From: Caproicibacter sp047833665
GTDB taxonomy: Bacteria > Bacillota > Clostridia > Oscillospirales > Acutalibacteraceae
Direction: 5' to 3'
Length of the DNA stretch: 64,000 nucleotides
Assembly: GCA_047833665.1 (NCBI GenBank)
Contig: CP181261.1
Location: forward strand, 1,612,001 to 1,676,000
Shown: positions 34,521-42,634 of the stretch, piece by piece
How positions within the stretch are numbered: the first letter of the stretch is position 1
Layout of the letters: each line of letters starts with the position of its first letter
Position numbers and translations under genes: made by a program
The notes under the pieces: generated by a model
Database searches by the model: none
Told to the model about the DNA's origin: nothing
Seen by the model: the letters and a program-made list of their open reading frames with translations, nothing else

Positions 34521-34637
34521 GCAGAAATGGGCACTTCCTTTCGGTATGATTTGGTTTGTGTAGCTTTATTTTAACCGATGTGTCCATTTCTGTATTTTAT
34601 TTTTTCTCAACTGTCCAATATGTATTGTAGTCCTACA

Positions 34638-34663
34638 GAACTATACTGCCCAACAAATCATTT
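34638..34663 (+). repeat. Right 26-bp direct repeat flanking the IS481-like element
   Basis: Identical to 32086-32111; adjoins the right inverted repeat of the IS481-like element and ends 5 nt before the promoter of the GntR-type gene. Confidence 0.85.
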
Positions 34664-34667
34664 TAGC

Positions 34668-34696
34668 TTGAATTGTCATCAAAAAAGAGGTATGAT
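34668..34696 (+). promoter_or_regulatory. Promoter for the GntR-type regulator
   Basis: TTGAAT at 34668-34673, a 17-nt spacer and TATGAT at 34691-34696. The insertion element stops just upstream and leaves this promoter intact. Confidence 0.6.
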
Positions 34697-34731
34697 AAAT
34701 TCAAAATAATATTATAAAGGTTGATTATCTT

Positions 34732-35412
34732 ATGGATGCGGACAGAAATAAACCTCTTTCTGCAGCTGTGGAAGAACAAATTATTGCTATGATTCAAGCA
34801 AAAGGCTTGAAACCAGGAGATCGCCTTGAGAATGAATATGAACTGGCCAAACAGCTGCGTGTTGGCCGGGGAACCGTTCGAGAAGCAATCAAAGGACTTG
34901 TGTCCAGAAATATTTTGGTGGTTCGCCAAGGGTCTGGTACGTTCGTTTCTCCACGCCAAGGTGTTCCGTCAGATCCTCTAGGCTTAGTATTTGCAAAAAA
35001 AGACAAACGTCTAGCTTTGGATCTTTTGGAAATTCGTTTAATTGTAGAACCTGAAATTGCATCTCTTGCAGCAGTTCGGGCTACAGATGAAGACATTCAA
35101 CGAATAGAATTTCAGTGCTCGAAAGTAGAAAAACTGATCAAAGAAAAAAAGCCCTACCATCAGCAAGATGTATTGTTTCATCAATATATCGCACAAGGCA
35201 GTCAAAACCAAGTTGTTAAAACACTGGTGCCTGTTATTTACTCCTCGACAAGTTTGAATATCGATCTCACTCACAATGAGTTATTGGAAAACACCATACG
35301 ATTTCATAGACAATTAGTTGATACAATTCGCGAACATGATCCTCAAGGTGCAAGATATGCAATGATTTGTCATCTATCCGAAAACAGAAAAACGATTGCT
35401 AACAATTTCTAA
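34732..35412 (+). CDS. GntR/FadR-family transcriptional regulator of the KDG locus
   Basis: 226 residues. An N-terminal winged helix with KPGDRLENEYELAKQLRVGRGTVREAIKGLVSRNILVVRQGSGTFV (read in parts) is followed by an all-helical FCD ligand domain with the metal-binding-type residues EIRLIVEPEIASLAA, H in LFHQYIAQG and HRQLVDTI. Such FCD regulators commonly sense sugar acids. Its place before kdg/kdu genes suggests control by 2-keto-3-deoxygluconate or a hexuronate; this is inferred. Confidence 0.85.
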   Translation: MDADRNKPLSAAVEEQIIAMIQAKGLKPGDRLENEYELAKQLRVGRGTVREAIKGLVSRNILVVRQGSGTFVSPRQGVPSDPLGLVFAKKDKRLALDLLEIRLIVEPEIASLAAVRATDEDIQRIEFQCSKVEKLIKEKKPYHQQDVLFHQYIAQGSQNQVVKTLVPVIYSSTSLNIDLTHNELLENTIRFHRQLVDTIREHDPQGARYAMICHLSENRKTIANNF

Positions 35413-35513
35413 ATTCTTATTTTTGCGAAAAATCATCCGATGATTTCATGTTACCTTTATTTCATATTTAATAAAACAATTTGGTGTATATAGATAAACT
35501 CATCGATTTCAAT

Positions 35514-35583
35514 TGTAAACGCTTCTAAATTTGCAGCAATATGTTCAAAAATTGTTGACAAACGCTTATCTGCGAGGTAGGAT
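35514..35583 (+). promoter_or_regulatory. Promoter and cre-like sites of the kdg locus
   Basis: TTGACA (35555-35560), 17-nt spacer, TAGGAT (35578-35583). TGTAAACGCTTCTA at 35514-35527 fits the CcpA cre consensus at nearly all positions, and a second AAACGCTT (35560-35567) lies within the promoter spacer, 43 bp away. Catabolite repression is likely. Confidence 0.6.
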
Positions 35584-35719
35584 GAATTTGCAATTTAATT
35601 TTAAGCAGCATCCACAGTTTAACCGTTTCTGAAGTTTCTACCGGTTCTCAAAAGGTTAGCCAAACGGTTTTAAAATGCTCTTTTAACCAGTCAACTGGCA
35701 GCCCGAAAGTTAAGGCTAT

Positions 35720-36005
35720 CCAAAAGAGTTTGATTGGGAGTACAAAATTATTGCTCATCGCCTTCTTAGGATGCCTTGCTCAAACGAATATTGCCGCTAA
35801 CATCGCTTTAGTGCTTTGGTTCCGGTATGGCCATTTCTGCGGCTATGGGAAATATTTTTGGTTCGCGACAGGCTATATGCCGAGCATCTGGAGTATGGGC
35901 TGTATGATTTTAGTAGCCTTTATGGCGAAAAGACACGGATATGTCAGTATGGATTCCGAAAATGCTTGGATTAATCACCGTGTAGTTCTCTGGGCTGAAT
36001 TTTGA
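35720..36005 (+). pseudogene. Remnant of a membrane transporter
   Basis: The frame begins with hydrophobic GSTKLLLIAFLGCLAQTNIAA and ends PSIWSMGCMILVAFMAKRHG. Between them the translation is nonsense, but shifting one base gives MAISAAMGNIFGS and shifting back gives ATGYMPSIW, so at least two frameshifts are present. Helices suggest a secondary transporter for sugar acids, supported only by the neighbours. Most of the expected protein is missing. 35584-35719 holds no recognisable coding sequence. Confidence 0.6.
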
Positions 36006-36028
36006 AATTTAAGGAAGGACTGATACAT

Positions 36029-36294
36029 ATGAATCCCAAAATTATCAAATGAATGAATGGGCAAGTAAAAATATTCAGGTAAATGCGATTGCTCCCGGTT
36101 ATATGGCAACTGAGATGAATACAAAGCTTATTGAGGATAAGTCCAGAAACGCTGAAATCCTTGGCCGTATTCCGGCAGGCCGTTGGGGTACTCCGGAGGA
36201 TATGAAGGGAATTGCCGTTTTTCTTGCCTCCCATGCTTCGGACTATATTAGCGGCGCTGTCATTCCGGTTGACGGTGGTTATCTTGCAAAATAA
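36029..36294 (+). pseudogene. kduD: kduD remnant (2-dehydro-3-deoxy-D-gluconate 5-dehydrogenase)
   Basis: A ribosome site AAGGAAGGAC and ATGAATCCC give the start of a gene, but after seven codons the frame stops. Shifted, the sequence continues as the C-terminal third of a short-chain dehydrogenase: NIQVNAIAPGYMATEMN, GRIPAGRWGTPEDMKG, SDYISGAVIPVDGGYL, which is KduD-like. The Rossmann nucleotide motif and the catalytic Ser-Tyr-Lys are deleted, about 500 bp lost. The product cannot be functional. Confidence 0.8.
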
Positions 36295-36328
36295 TCCCAA
36301 TAATTAATATTGAAAGGAAGCCAATCAT

Positions 36329-36697
36329 ATGGATAAGATTGATGTGAAGGATCTAGAATTTGAAGTTGCTCACATTGGTATTAATCAGGATAATGAAGAA
36401 GAAGCAAAGAAAACCGCTCAGATATTGTACGAACTGTTCGGTTTTAGCTGCAGAAATACTCCCGGTTCCATTTTTGTAAATGAACAGTTCGAAATTATGA
36501 AAACGAAATTTCTTGGCCGTTTAGGACACATTGCCATTCGCACAAAAGATATTAACCGTGCAAAGGAGTATTTAGAGTCCAAAGGAATTGCTTTTAATGA
36601 AGAGTCTGCAAATCGCGATGAAAATGGAAACTTAATGACAATTTACTTAAAAGAGGATATTGCAGGATTTGCCTTTCATTTGTTACAAAAAAACTAA
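36329..36697 (+). CDS. VOC/glyoxalase-superfamily protein
   Basis: 122 residues with two babab modules (FEVAHIGINQDNEEEAKKTAQILYELFGF and LGHIAIRTKDINRAKEYLESKGI, in parts). Potential metal ligands are His in VAHIG, His in GHIAI and acidic residues near the end. VOC proteins are recurrent members of clostridial kdg/kdu loci; a role as an isomerase or epimerase of a KDG-pathway intermediate is an inference. GAAAGGAAG precedes the ATG. Confidence 0.7.
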   Translation: MDKIDVKDLEFEVAHIGINQDNEEEAKKTAQILYELFGFSCRNTPGSIFVNEQFEIMKTKFLGRLGHIAIRTKDINRAKEYLESKGIAFNEESANRDENGNLMTIYLKEDIAGFAFHLLQKN

Positions 36698-36709
36698 TAG
36701 GGCCACACA

Positions 36710-36793
36710 TATTATCACTTCATCTGGGCCATGGGTGGAGAAAATAAAGCATTTGATGATCTGGATGAAATTCCGATTCTGGAAATGCGCTGA
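36710..36793 (+). pseudogene. kduI: kduI 3' remnant (5-keto-4-deoxyuronate isomerase)
   Basis: Reading 36710 onward gives YYHFIWAMGGENKAFDDLD followed by EIPILEMR and a stop, closely matching the conserved C-terminus of KduI (FIWGM.GEN..FDDMD...DLR). No other part of the gene is present. 36794-36930 shows no coding sequence. Confidence 0.7.
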
Positions 36794-36930
36794 TTCTGTT
36801 GAAATCAAAAGTTAGGGATCATTTTCAATTTCTTTCATTTCGGTAATGATTTTGCACTTAATTTTGATAAAAAATCTTTGCACGAAAACTGGAAAACAAG
36901 CAGAATCAGAAAGATAAAGGAGAATCTTCA

Positions 36931-37887
36931 ATGAAGAATAAAATCATGTTAGTTGGGGAACCGATGGGTCTTTTTATTGCAGAAGAAGAAGCTCTTTTGG
37001 AAGATGTTCGTCATTTTTCCACATCGGTTGCCGGCGCGGAATTCAATGTAGCGGTAGGTTTGGCACGATTGGAACACCCGGTCGGTTATTTAACAAAACT
37101 TGGGGATGATCCATTCGGTCGTCAGATTATTAAGGCCATGAACCGTAATTCGATTAATACCTCCATGGTTATAAAGAGCAAAGACCACGCAACAGGTTTT
37201 ATGCTAAAAAGTAAAACTAGCCACGGTGATCCTGACATTTTCTACTACAGAAAAAATTCAGCCGCATCCACTATTTCTCCAGCAGATTTGGAGAACCTGG
37301 ATCTGTCTGATTATTGCGCGCTACATATGACAGGTATCCTGCCTGCGCTTTCCTCCTCCGCTAAGGAAAGTGCATATTTCTTGATGCGAAAAGCCAGGGA
37401 ATCTGGTCTCACCATATTTTTTGACCCAAACTTGCGTCCCCAGCTCTGGCCTAGCCGTGAAATGATGATCCAAACAATTAATGAACTAGCATCCATGGCG
37501 GATTACGTCCTGCCTGGTGAAAAAGAAGGTGAAATCCTTTGCGGCTCAAGGGACGCGAAGAAAATCGCAGAATTTTACTTAACAAAAGGCGCAAAAACAG
37601 TTATTGTAAAGGTTGGGCCAAAAGGCGCTTATGCGGCTACTAAAAATGGCAGCTTCCTCTCCCCCACTTATCCTGCTGAAAAGATAGTGGACACAGTTGG
37701 AGCCGGAGACGGTTTTGCAGCAGGGGTCATCAGTGCGGTAATAGAAGGTTTGTCTCTTGAAGAGGCTGTACGTCGTGGAAATGCCATAGGAACCATACAA
37801 GTTATGAATGTAAGCGATAATGAAGGTTTGCCTACACGTAAGGAATTAGAACTGTTTATGACAAAATATCAGCAAAATGCTGAATAA
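36931..37887 (+). CDS. kdgK: 2-dehydro-3-deoxygluconokinase
   Basis: 318 residues, PfkB-family sugar kinase. N-terminal GEPMGLFIAEE and VAGAEFNVAVGLARLEHPVGYLTKLGDDPFG (in parts) form the substrate side; the C-terminal signature DTVGAGDGFAAGVISAV holds the catalytic Asp. It phosphorylates KDG to KDPG, which the next gene cleaves. AAAGGAGAATCTTC precedes the ATG. It overlaps nothing and is 10 nt from kdgA. Confidence 0.93.
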   Translation: MKNKIMLVGEPMGLFIAEEEALLEDVRHFSTSVAGAEFNVAVGLARLEHPVGYLTKLGDDPFGRQIIKAMNRNSINTSMVIKSKDHATGFMLKSKTSHGDPDIFYYRKNSAASTISPADLENLDLSDYCALHMTGILPALSSSAKESAYFLMRKARESGLTIFFDPNLRPQLWPSREMMIQTINELASMADYVLPGEKEGEILCGSRDAKKIAEFYLTKGAKTVIVKVGPKGAYAATKNGSFLSPTYPAEKIVDTVGAGDGFAAGVISAVIEGLSLEEAVRRGNAIGTIQVMNVSDNEGLPTRKELELFMTKYQQNAE

Positions 37888-37897
37888 GGAGGTTTAC

Positions 37898-38536
37898 ATG
37901 ATGACTGACTTGACACGGCAATTATACGAGATTGGTATTATTCCCGTCATTAAGATGGATTGTGCAGAACATGCAATTCCTTTGGCTCATGCCCTAAAAA
38001 AAGGTGGATTACCGGCTGCCGAAATTACCTTTCGCAGCGATGCGGCATCGGAATCTATTCGTGCTATCGCGCAAGAAGTTCCGGATCTTCTGGTTTGTGC
38101 AGGTACAGTGTTGAATGTTGAAAACGCAAAGAAGGCAGTGGAAGCCGGCGCCAAGGCAATCATCAGTCCAGGTACTAATCTTGCAGTGGTTCGCTGGTGC
38201 ATGGAGCATGAGATTCCTGTTTTTCCGGGTTGCTCTACACCGACGGAGATTGAAACCTGCATGCGAGAAGGACTTAAGGTAGTGAAACTGTTTCCTGCGG
38301 AAGTCGTAGGCGGCGTTGCCATGCTAAAAGCGCTCTCCGGACCATATTCCGGAATGCAATTTATGCCAACAGGAGGAATCAAGCCACATAATGTGAAAGA
38401 CTATCTTTCTCAGAAGAATGTATTGGCTTGCGGCGGCACTTGGATAGTTCCCGATGCTTTGCTAACAGCCGGAAAATTTGATGAAATTGAATCCCTCGTC
38501 AGTCAAGCTGTGGCACTGCGAAATGAGGTTCGCTGA
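37898..38536 (+). CDS. kdgA: KDPG/KHG aldolase
   Basis: 212 residues, class I aldolase. Visible features are GIIPVIKMDCAEHAIPLA, the catalytic Glu in AAEITFRSDAA, CAGTVLN, the Schiff-base lysine in KVVKLFPAEVVGG and FMPTGGIKPHN. It splits KDPG to pyruvate and glyceraldehyde 3-phosphate. The start at 37898 follows AAGGAGG; the frame from 37877 is only readthrough. Last intact gene of the KDG locus. Confidence 0.95.
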   Translation: MMTDLTRQLYEIGIIPVIKMDCAEHAIPLAHALKKGGLPAAEITFRSDAASESIRAIAQEVPDLLVCAGTVLNVENAKKAVEAGAKAIISPGTNLAVVRWCMEHEIPVFPGCSTPTEIETCMREGLKVVKLFPAEVVGGVAMLKALSGPYSGMQFMPTGGIKPHNVKDYLSQKNVLACGGTWIVPDALLTAGKFDEIESLVSQAVALRNEVR

Positions 38537-38579
38537 TTTTTAATATAAAATAGAATAATTTTTCTTCCTTTTAAGTTTT

Positions 38580-38637
38580 CCTCAAAGCCATATGTTAGTA
38601 TTTCAAATAGTGACTAGGAGCGGCTTTGAGGATTTTT
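38580..38637 (+). terminator. Terminator after kdgA
   Basis: CCTCAAAGCC (38580-38589) pairs with GGCTTTGAGG (38622-38631), followed by ATTTTTTAT. The loop of 32 nt is long but the stem and T tract are good. Confidence 0.7.
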
Positions 38638-39020
38638 TATATCGATAGCATACAAATAAATTTTTGGAGTGTCTGTCAATGGGTAACCCAAAATCAAACC
38701 TAATCGACGCGCCAATAGCCGCAGCGGTAATCACTGCGGGATGGATTATGTGCATTCTTTTCGGTTCCATACAATATAAATTTGTTCAGCTAAGATTTGA
38801 ATTTTTTCTTTTTATGCTAAAACATGATCTCTATAATTATTTAAGCCTGCTGGATAATTTATTTTGAATGTTTAAGTCAAATGCCGTCAAATAAAAAATA
38901 TGCAAGAAACAAAACAAAAAGTATTTAACTTACCGGCAAGTTGTGATAAAGTTATCGGCATTAAAGGACACTCAATAAAAATCACAGTTCCATGTCAGAT
39001 TTTTGCGAAAAGAGGTCAAA
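38638..39020. other. Intergenic region with an IS256 fossil
   Basis: No credible gene was seen. It contains a 67-bp transposase fossil at 38704-38770 (separate entry). The open frame 38664-38867 is just the antisense reading of that fossil and its flank. A partial dyad CCGGC...GTTATCGGC lies at 38933-38962 before aspA. Confidence 0.5.
38704..38770 (-). mobile_element. Fossil fragment of the IS256-family transposase
   Basis: About 67 bp matching 41753-41819 of the intact element at roughly 90 percent (shared AATAGCCGCAGCGGTAATCA-like block with scattered substitutions). It marks an older insertion or recombination event at this site, 2 kb from a full-length copy. Confidence 0.7.
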
Positions 39021-40727
39021 ATGATGGAAAGCAGGATAGAGTATGATTCCATTGGCAGCATGAGAGTACCAGCGCAGGCATATTTTGGTGTGCAATCTTT
39101 ACGCGCCAAAAACAACTTTCCTATTACAGGAAGAACATTACATCCTGAATTTATTGTATCGCTTGCTCAAATCAAAAAAGCCGCAGCGATAACCAACCGC
39201 AATGTGGGCAATTTAGATGTTACAATTGCAAATGCGATTATTCAGGCCTGTGATGAAATCATTGATGGCCATTTGCAAGAACAGTTTATCGTTGATCCCA
39301 TACAGGGCGGTGCCGGCACTTCTTCTAACATGAACACAAACGAAGTAATTGCCAACAGAGCATGCGAAATCTTAGGAGCAGCAAAAGGTGAATATAAAGC
39401 AGTTCACCCGAATGATCATGTGAATATGTCACAGTCTACCAACGACGTTTTTCCCACGGCAGGAAGAACATTACATCCTGAATTTATTGTATCGCTTGCT
39501 CAAATCAAAAAAGCCGCAGCGATAACCAACCGCAATGTGGGCAATTTAGATGTTACAATTGCAAATGCGATTATTCAGGCCTGTGATGAAATCATTGATG
39601 GCCATTTGCAAGAACAGTTTATCGTTGATCCCATACAGGGCGGTGCCGGCACTTCTTCTAACATGAACACAAACGAAGTAATTGCCAACAGAGCATGCGA
39701 AATCTTAGGAGCAGCAAAAGGTGAATATAAAGCAGTTCACCCGAATGATCATGTGAATATGTCACAGTCTACCAACGACGTTTTTCCCACGGCAGGAAAA
39801 TTAACCGTACTAAAATTACTGCCCAGGCTAATTTATGAGCTTGAAAGACTTGCTGACGCCATGGACCAAAAAGCTGCTCAGTTTGATGGCATCATAAAAA
39901 TGGGGCGCACACAGTTGCAGGATGCTGTCCCCATCCGATTAGGGCAGGAGTTTGCCGCATATTCCTGTGCAATAAAGCGCGATGTGGTACGGCTGAAAAA
40001 AGTGCAAGATGAGATGCGCGTTGTAAACATGGGCGCAACTGCCATCGGCACATCGTTAAATGCCTCATCCGCTTACATTTGTAATATTACGCCAACTTTA
40101 CAAAAAATCACAGGAATTAAAATTCATCAAGCTGAAAATTTAATCGACTGTACTCAAAATTTAGATGCCTTTACCGTGGTGTCTGGTGCACTGAAAACTT
40201 GTGCCGTCACACTGTCCAAAATCGCAAATGATTTGCGACTGCTTTCCAGCGGTCCTAAAACCGGTCTCATGGAAATTTGTTTACCGGCAATGCAGAATGG
40301 TTCGTCAATCATGCCAGGAAAAGTTAACCCTGTAATTCCAGAGGTTGTCTCACAAGCAGCTTTTAATGTAATTGGCAATGACTACACCATCACTTTGGCT
40401 GCAGAGGCCGGTCAACTGGAGTTAAACGCATTTGAGCCCATTTTGTTTTACAAAATCTTCGAATCGATAGAATGTCTTGAAGGGGCAGTGAAGACGTTCG
40501 TAGACAACTGTGTTGTGGGAATTACCGCAAACGCTGAAATCTGTCAAAAGCATGTGGAAGAAAGTGTCGGAATTGTAACGGCACTGTGCCCGTATATCGG
40601 CTATGCAAAATCCGCCGAACTTGCCAAAGAATCACTTAAAACAGGGGTTCCTGTCTCTGTGCTAGCCTTAAAAAAGGGCGTGTTAAATGAACAACAGCTC
40701 CAAACTATTCTCTCTCCTGCGGGCTAG
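39021..40727 (+). CDS. aspA: Aspartate ammonia-lyase with internal 111-residue duplication and IS-altered C-terminus
   Basis: 568 residues, against about 460-475 for the family. Aspartase features: DSIGSMRVPAQAYFGVQ, QGGAGTSSNMNTNEV, NPNDHVN-like HPNDHVNMSQSTND, MGRTQLQDAVP, TAIGTSLN and the fumarase/aspartase signature GSSIMPGKVNP. Residues from GRTLHPEF to STNDVFPTA occur twice in tandem, in frame. The stop codon TAG lies in an IS256 element; the original reading continued PAAMTECKKNVAVYKIPI and stopped. Both changes make activity doubtful. AGAGGT precedes the ATG at 39021 (39024 also possible). Confidence 0.9.
   Translation: MMESRIEYDSIGSMRVPAQAYFGVQSLRAKNNFPITGRTLHPEFIVSLAQIKKAAAITNRNVGNLDVTIANAIIQACDEIIDGHLQEQFIVDPIQGGAGTSSNMNTNEVIANRACEILGAAKGEYKAVHPNDHVNMSQSTNDVFPTAGRTLHPEFIVSLAQIKKAAAITNRNVGNLDVTIANAIIQACDEIIDGHLQEQFIVDPIQGGAGTSSNMNTNEVIANRACEILGAAKGEYKAVHPNDHVNMSQSTNDVFPTAGKLTVLKLLPRLIYELERLADAMDQKAAQFDGIIKMGRTQLQDAVPIRLGQEFAAYSCAIKRDVVRLKKVQDEMRVVNMGATAIGTSLNASSAYICNITPTLQKITGIKIHQAENLIDCTQNLDAFTVVSGALKTCAVTLSKIANDLRLLSSGPKTGLMEICLPAMQNGSSIMPGKVNPVIPEVVSQAAFNVIGNDYTITLAAEAGQLELNAFEPILFYKIFESIECLEGAVKTFVDNCVVGITANAEICQKHVEESVGIVTALCPYIGYAKSAELAKESLKTGVPVSVLALKKGVLNEQQLQTILSPAG
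39127..39798 (+). repeat. In-frame tandem duplication in aspA (333-bp unit)
   Basis: 39127-39459 and 39460-39792 are identical by eye. CAGGAA occurs at the start, at the junction and at the end (39127, 39460, 39793), consistent with recombination at 6-bp microhomology. 333 bp is 111 codons, so the frame is kept. Confidence 0.95.
40714..40722 (+). repeat. Left 9-bp target duplication of IS256 copy 1
   Basis: CTCCTGCGG at 40714-40722 is repeated at 42055-42063 on the other side of the element, the 8-9 bp size expected for IS256-family transposition. Confidence 0.9.
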
Positions 40728-42054
40728 TGTCAAGGGAAGTTCGCAATTTTGGGACTCCGGAAAATGAATTAGGCTACGTTTAATAGTATCTGAATAGATT
40801 TTGGATTTAAGTATGCTCTGGAAACAGACCAGTCTTCCGCATATTCCATGAGACATGTTGTTACCAGACGTAGATAGGAATCCGGATTAGGGAATATTCC
40901 TACTACGCTGGTTCTGCGGCGGATTTCCTTGTTCAGCCGTTCCAGCATATTAGTTGAAGAAATTTTGCGGGCATCAAGTTCCGGAAAAGCATAGAAGGCT
41001 AGAGAATCTTCCAGTCCATCTTCCAGGAATTCGATTGCTTTTGGAAAGCGTTTTCCATATTGTTCTGATATTTGCTCCGCGCGCTGTCTAGCTATTTCAG
41101 CGGAGGGTGCCAACCAAATTTCTTTTAACTGAGCCGCAAAGGACTCTTTTTCCTTCTGGGGTACATGAGCTAAAATATTTCGCATGAAATGGACTTTGCA
41201 TCGTTGCCAAGAGGCTCCCGGAAAACTCTCACGGATGGCTGCAATCAGCCCTTTATTCGCGTCTGAAACCACCAGAAGCGGTGTTTTCAGTCCACGATCT
41301 AAAAGACTTTGAAACAATTGAGAATAACTTTCTTTTGATTCATCTAGCATTGGCTCTACGGCGAGGATATCCCTATGCCCCTGTTCATTGACGCCGCAAA
41401 CTACCATCACAGCCATGCTGACGACCCGGCCATCCATACGAATTTTTTCATACAGTGCATCTGTCCAAATGACAGGATAGCGACCCGTCAGAGGCCGGCT
41501 GCGGAAGTACTGTACCTGCTCATTAAGGCCTTTCGTCATTTCACTGACTTGACTGCGAGAAAGATTTTCAATTCCAAGACTGCGGGCTAGTTTCTCCATC
41601 TTTCGCGTAGATACACCCTGCACAAACGCTTCCTGAACCACTTGAATCAGCGCTGCTTCACTGCGCTTGCGTTCTGTTACGAAAAACGGGATATAGCCCT
41701 GATTTCGGAGTTTTGGTACCATCAGATACATCGTCCCCATACGAGTATCCAGTCGACGCGGCCGATAGCCGCAGCGGTAATCACGGCGGGATGGATTGTG
41801 TGCATTCTTTTCCGCGCCAATAATACCGGAGACCTCTGCTTCCATCAGACGGGTACACAGCCATTCCAGCATCGACAGCATTGGATCCGGCTGCGCCATA
41901 CATTTTAGTAGCAATTCTGTCAAATCTGTGGTATTCTTTTTGTGAGTCATTGGGTATCTCTCCTTTTTTGAATGTTTTCTCACCATTCATTTTATCGGAG
42001 TCCCAATGACTTTTCTATACCTTTATGAAATTGCGAACTTTATTGTACTCTATC
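40723..42054 (-). mobile_element. IS256-family insertion sequence, copy 1
   Basis: 1332 bp. Inverted repeats of about 27 bp share AAGTTCGCAATTT at the inner end (left GCTAGTG..., right end complement GATAGAG...). Flanked by the 9-bp repeat CTCCTGCGG. It is inserted in the 3' end of aspA. Same length as the copy at 54959-56290. Confidence 0.95.
40769..41950 (-). CDS. IS256-family (mutator-type) transposase, copy 1
   Basis: 393 residues starting MTHKKNTTDLTELLLKCMAQ after AAGGAGAG; the in-frame extension to 41986 is not needed. DDE residues sit in VIWTDALYEKIR, LLVVSDANKGLIAAI and the Glu in ISSTNMLERLNKEIRRRTSVVG (in parts); CKVHFMRN is the mutator signature. It is intact. Copy 2 differs at only a few residues. 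Confidence 0.95.
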   Translation of the reverse strand: MTHKKNTTDLTELLLKCMAQPDPMLSMLEWLCTRLMEAEVSGIIGAEKNAHNPSRRDYRCGYRPRRLDTRMGTMYLMVPKLRNQGYIPFFVTERKRSEAALIQVVQEAFVQGVSTRKMEKLARSLGIENLSRSQVSEMTKGLNEQVQYFRSRPLTGRYPVIWTDALYEKIRMDGRVVSMAVMVVCGVNEQGHRDILAVEPMLDESKESYSQLFQSLLDRGLKTPLLVVSDANKGLIAAIRESFPGASWQRCKVHFMRNILAHVPQKEKESFAAQLKEIWLAPSAEIARQRAEQISEQYGKRFPKAIEFLEDGLEDSLAFYAFPELDARKISSTNMLERLNKEIRRRTSVVGIFPNPDSYLRLVTTCLMEYAEDWSVSRAYLNPKSIQILLNVA

Positions 42055-42168
42055 CTCCTGCGGCGATGACAGAGTGCAAAAAAAATGTTGCCGTTTACAA
42101 AATTCCTATATAAAATTACATCATCTGTCAACGTGCAGTGGTAAATTGGTCTTAAAACTAAAACTATT

Positions 42169-42196
42169 AAAAAAGCCTAGCTTTCGCTGGGCTTTT
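42169..42196. terminator. Terminator, first copy
   Basis: AAAAAGCCTAGC (42169-42180) pairs with GCTGGGCTTTTT (42185-42196) around TTTC, with A and T runs giving function on both strands. It originally served the convergent aspA and rlmH. Confidence 0.8.
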
Positions 42197-42507
42197 TACT
42201 GTTTGAACATTCTTTCGAAGTCTTTTCATCATTAGAAATAATTATTTCATCTTTCGCAAGATAGCACCACACGCTATCGGAGTTGACAGCGGTTCTTATT
42301 TATGATATTTCCCATTATTCACCATTCATTTTATCGGAGTCCCAATGACTTTTCTATACCTTTATGAAATTGCGAACTTTATTGTACTCTATCCTCCTGC
42401 GGCGATGACAGAGTGCAAAAAAAATGTTGCCGTTTACAAAATTCCTATATAAAATTACATCATCTGTCAACGTGCAGTGGTAAATTGGTCTTAAAACTAA
42501 AACTATT

Positions 42508-42535
42508 AAAAAAGCCTAGCTTTCGCTGGGCTTTT
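42508..42535. terminator. Terminator, second copy
   Basis: Exact repeat of the hairpin at 42169-42196, brought by the 339-bp tandem duplication; nearest to the rlmH 3' end. Confidence 0.8.
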
Positions 42536-42634
42536 TACTGTTTGAACATTCTTTCGAAGTCTTTTCATCATTAGAAATAATTATTTCATCTTTCGCAAGA
42601 TAGCACCACACGCTATCGGAGTTGACAGCGGTTC

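Larger units (their letters stand above)
32112..34637 (-). mobile_element. IS481-like element with nested IS3 element
   Basis: Ends are defined by imperfect inverted repeats of about 28 bp: left TGTAGG...ACATATTGGACAGT (32112-32139) and the reverse complement of the right end (34637-34610) sharing both blocks. The transposase is interrupted near its 3' end by an IS3 element (32146-33595). Flanked by 26-bp direct repeats. Confidence 0.8.
42055..42634. other. Intergenic region, duplicated
   Basis: Contains the right target repeat (42055-42063), the stranded original aspA tail up to TAA at about 42111, and two copies of a terminator; the second 339-bp copy also repeats the outer 75 bp of the IS. 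No other gene was seen. Confidence 0.7.

Noticed and set aside
35113..35274. Minus-strand frame over the GntR gene
   Set aside because: Shadow of the FCD domain; codon pattern and homology support only the plus-strand regulator.
38664..38867. 67-residue open frame on the plus strand
   Set aside because: It is the antisense reading of an IS256 transposase fossil plus flank; the same antisense peptide appears inside both full IS copies.
41781..41990. Short overlapping frame at the 5' end of the IS256 transposase (also 56017-56226)
   Set aside because: Present in both copies only because the copies are near-identical; no evidence of frameshifting, since the main transposase frame is complete.
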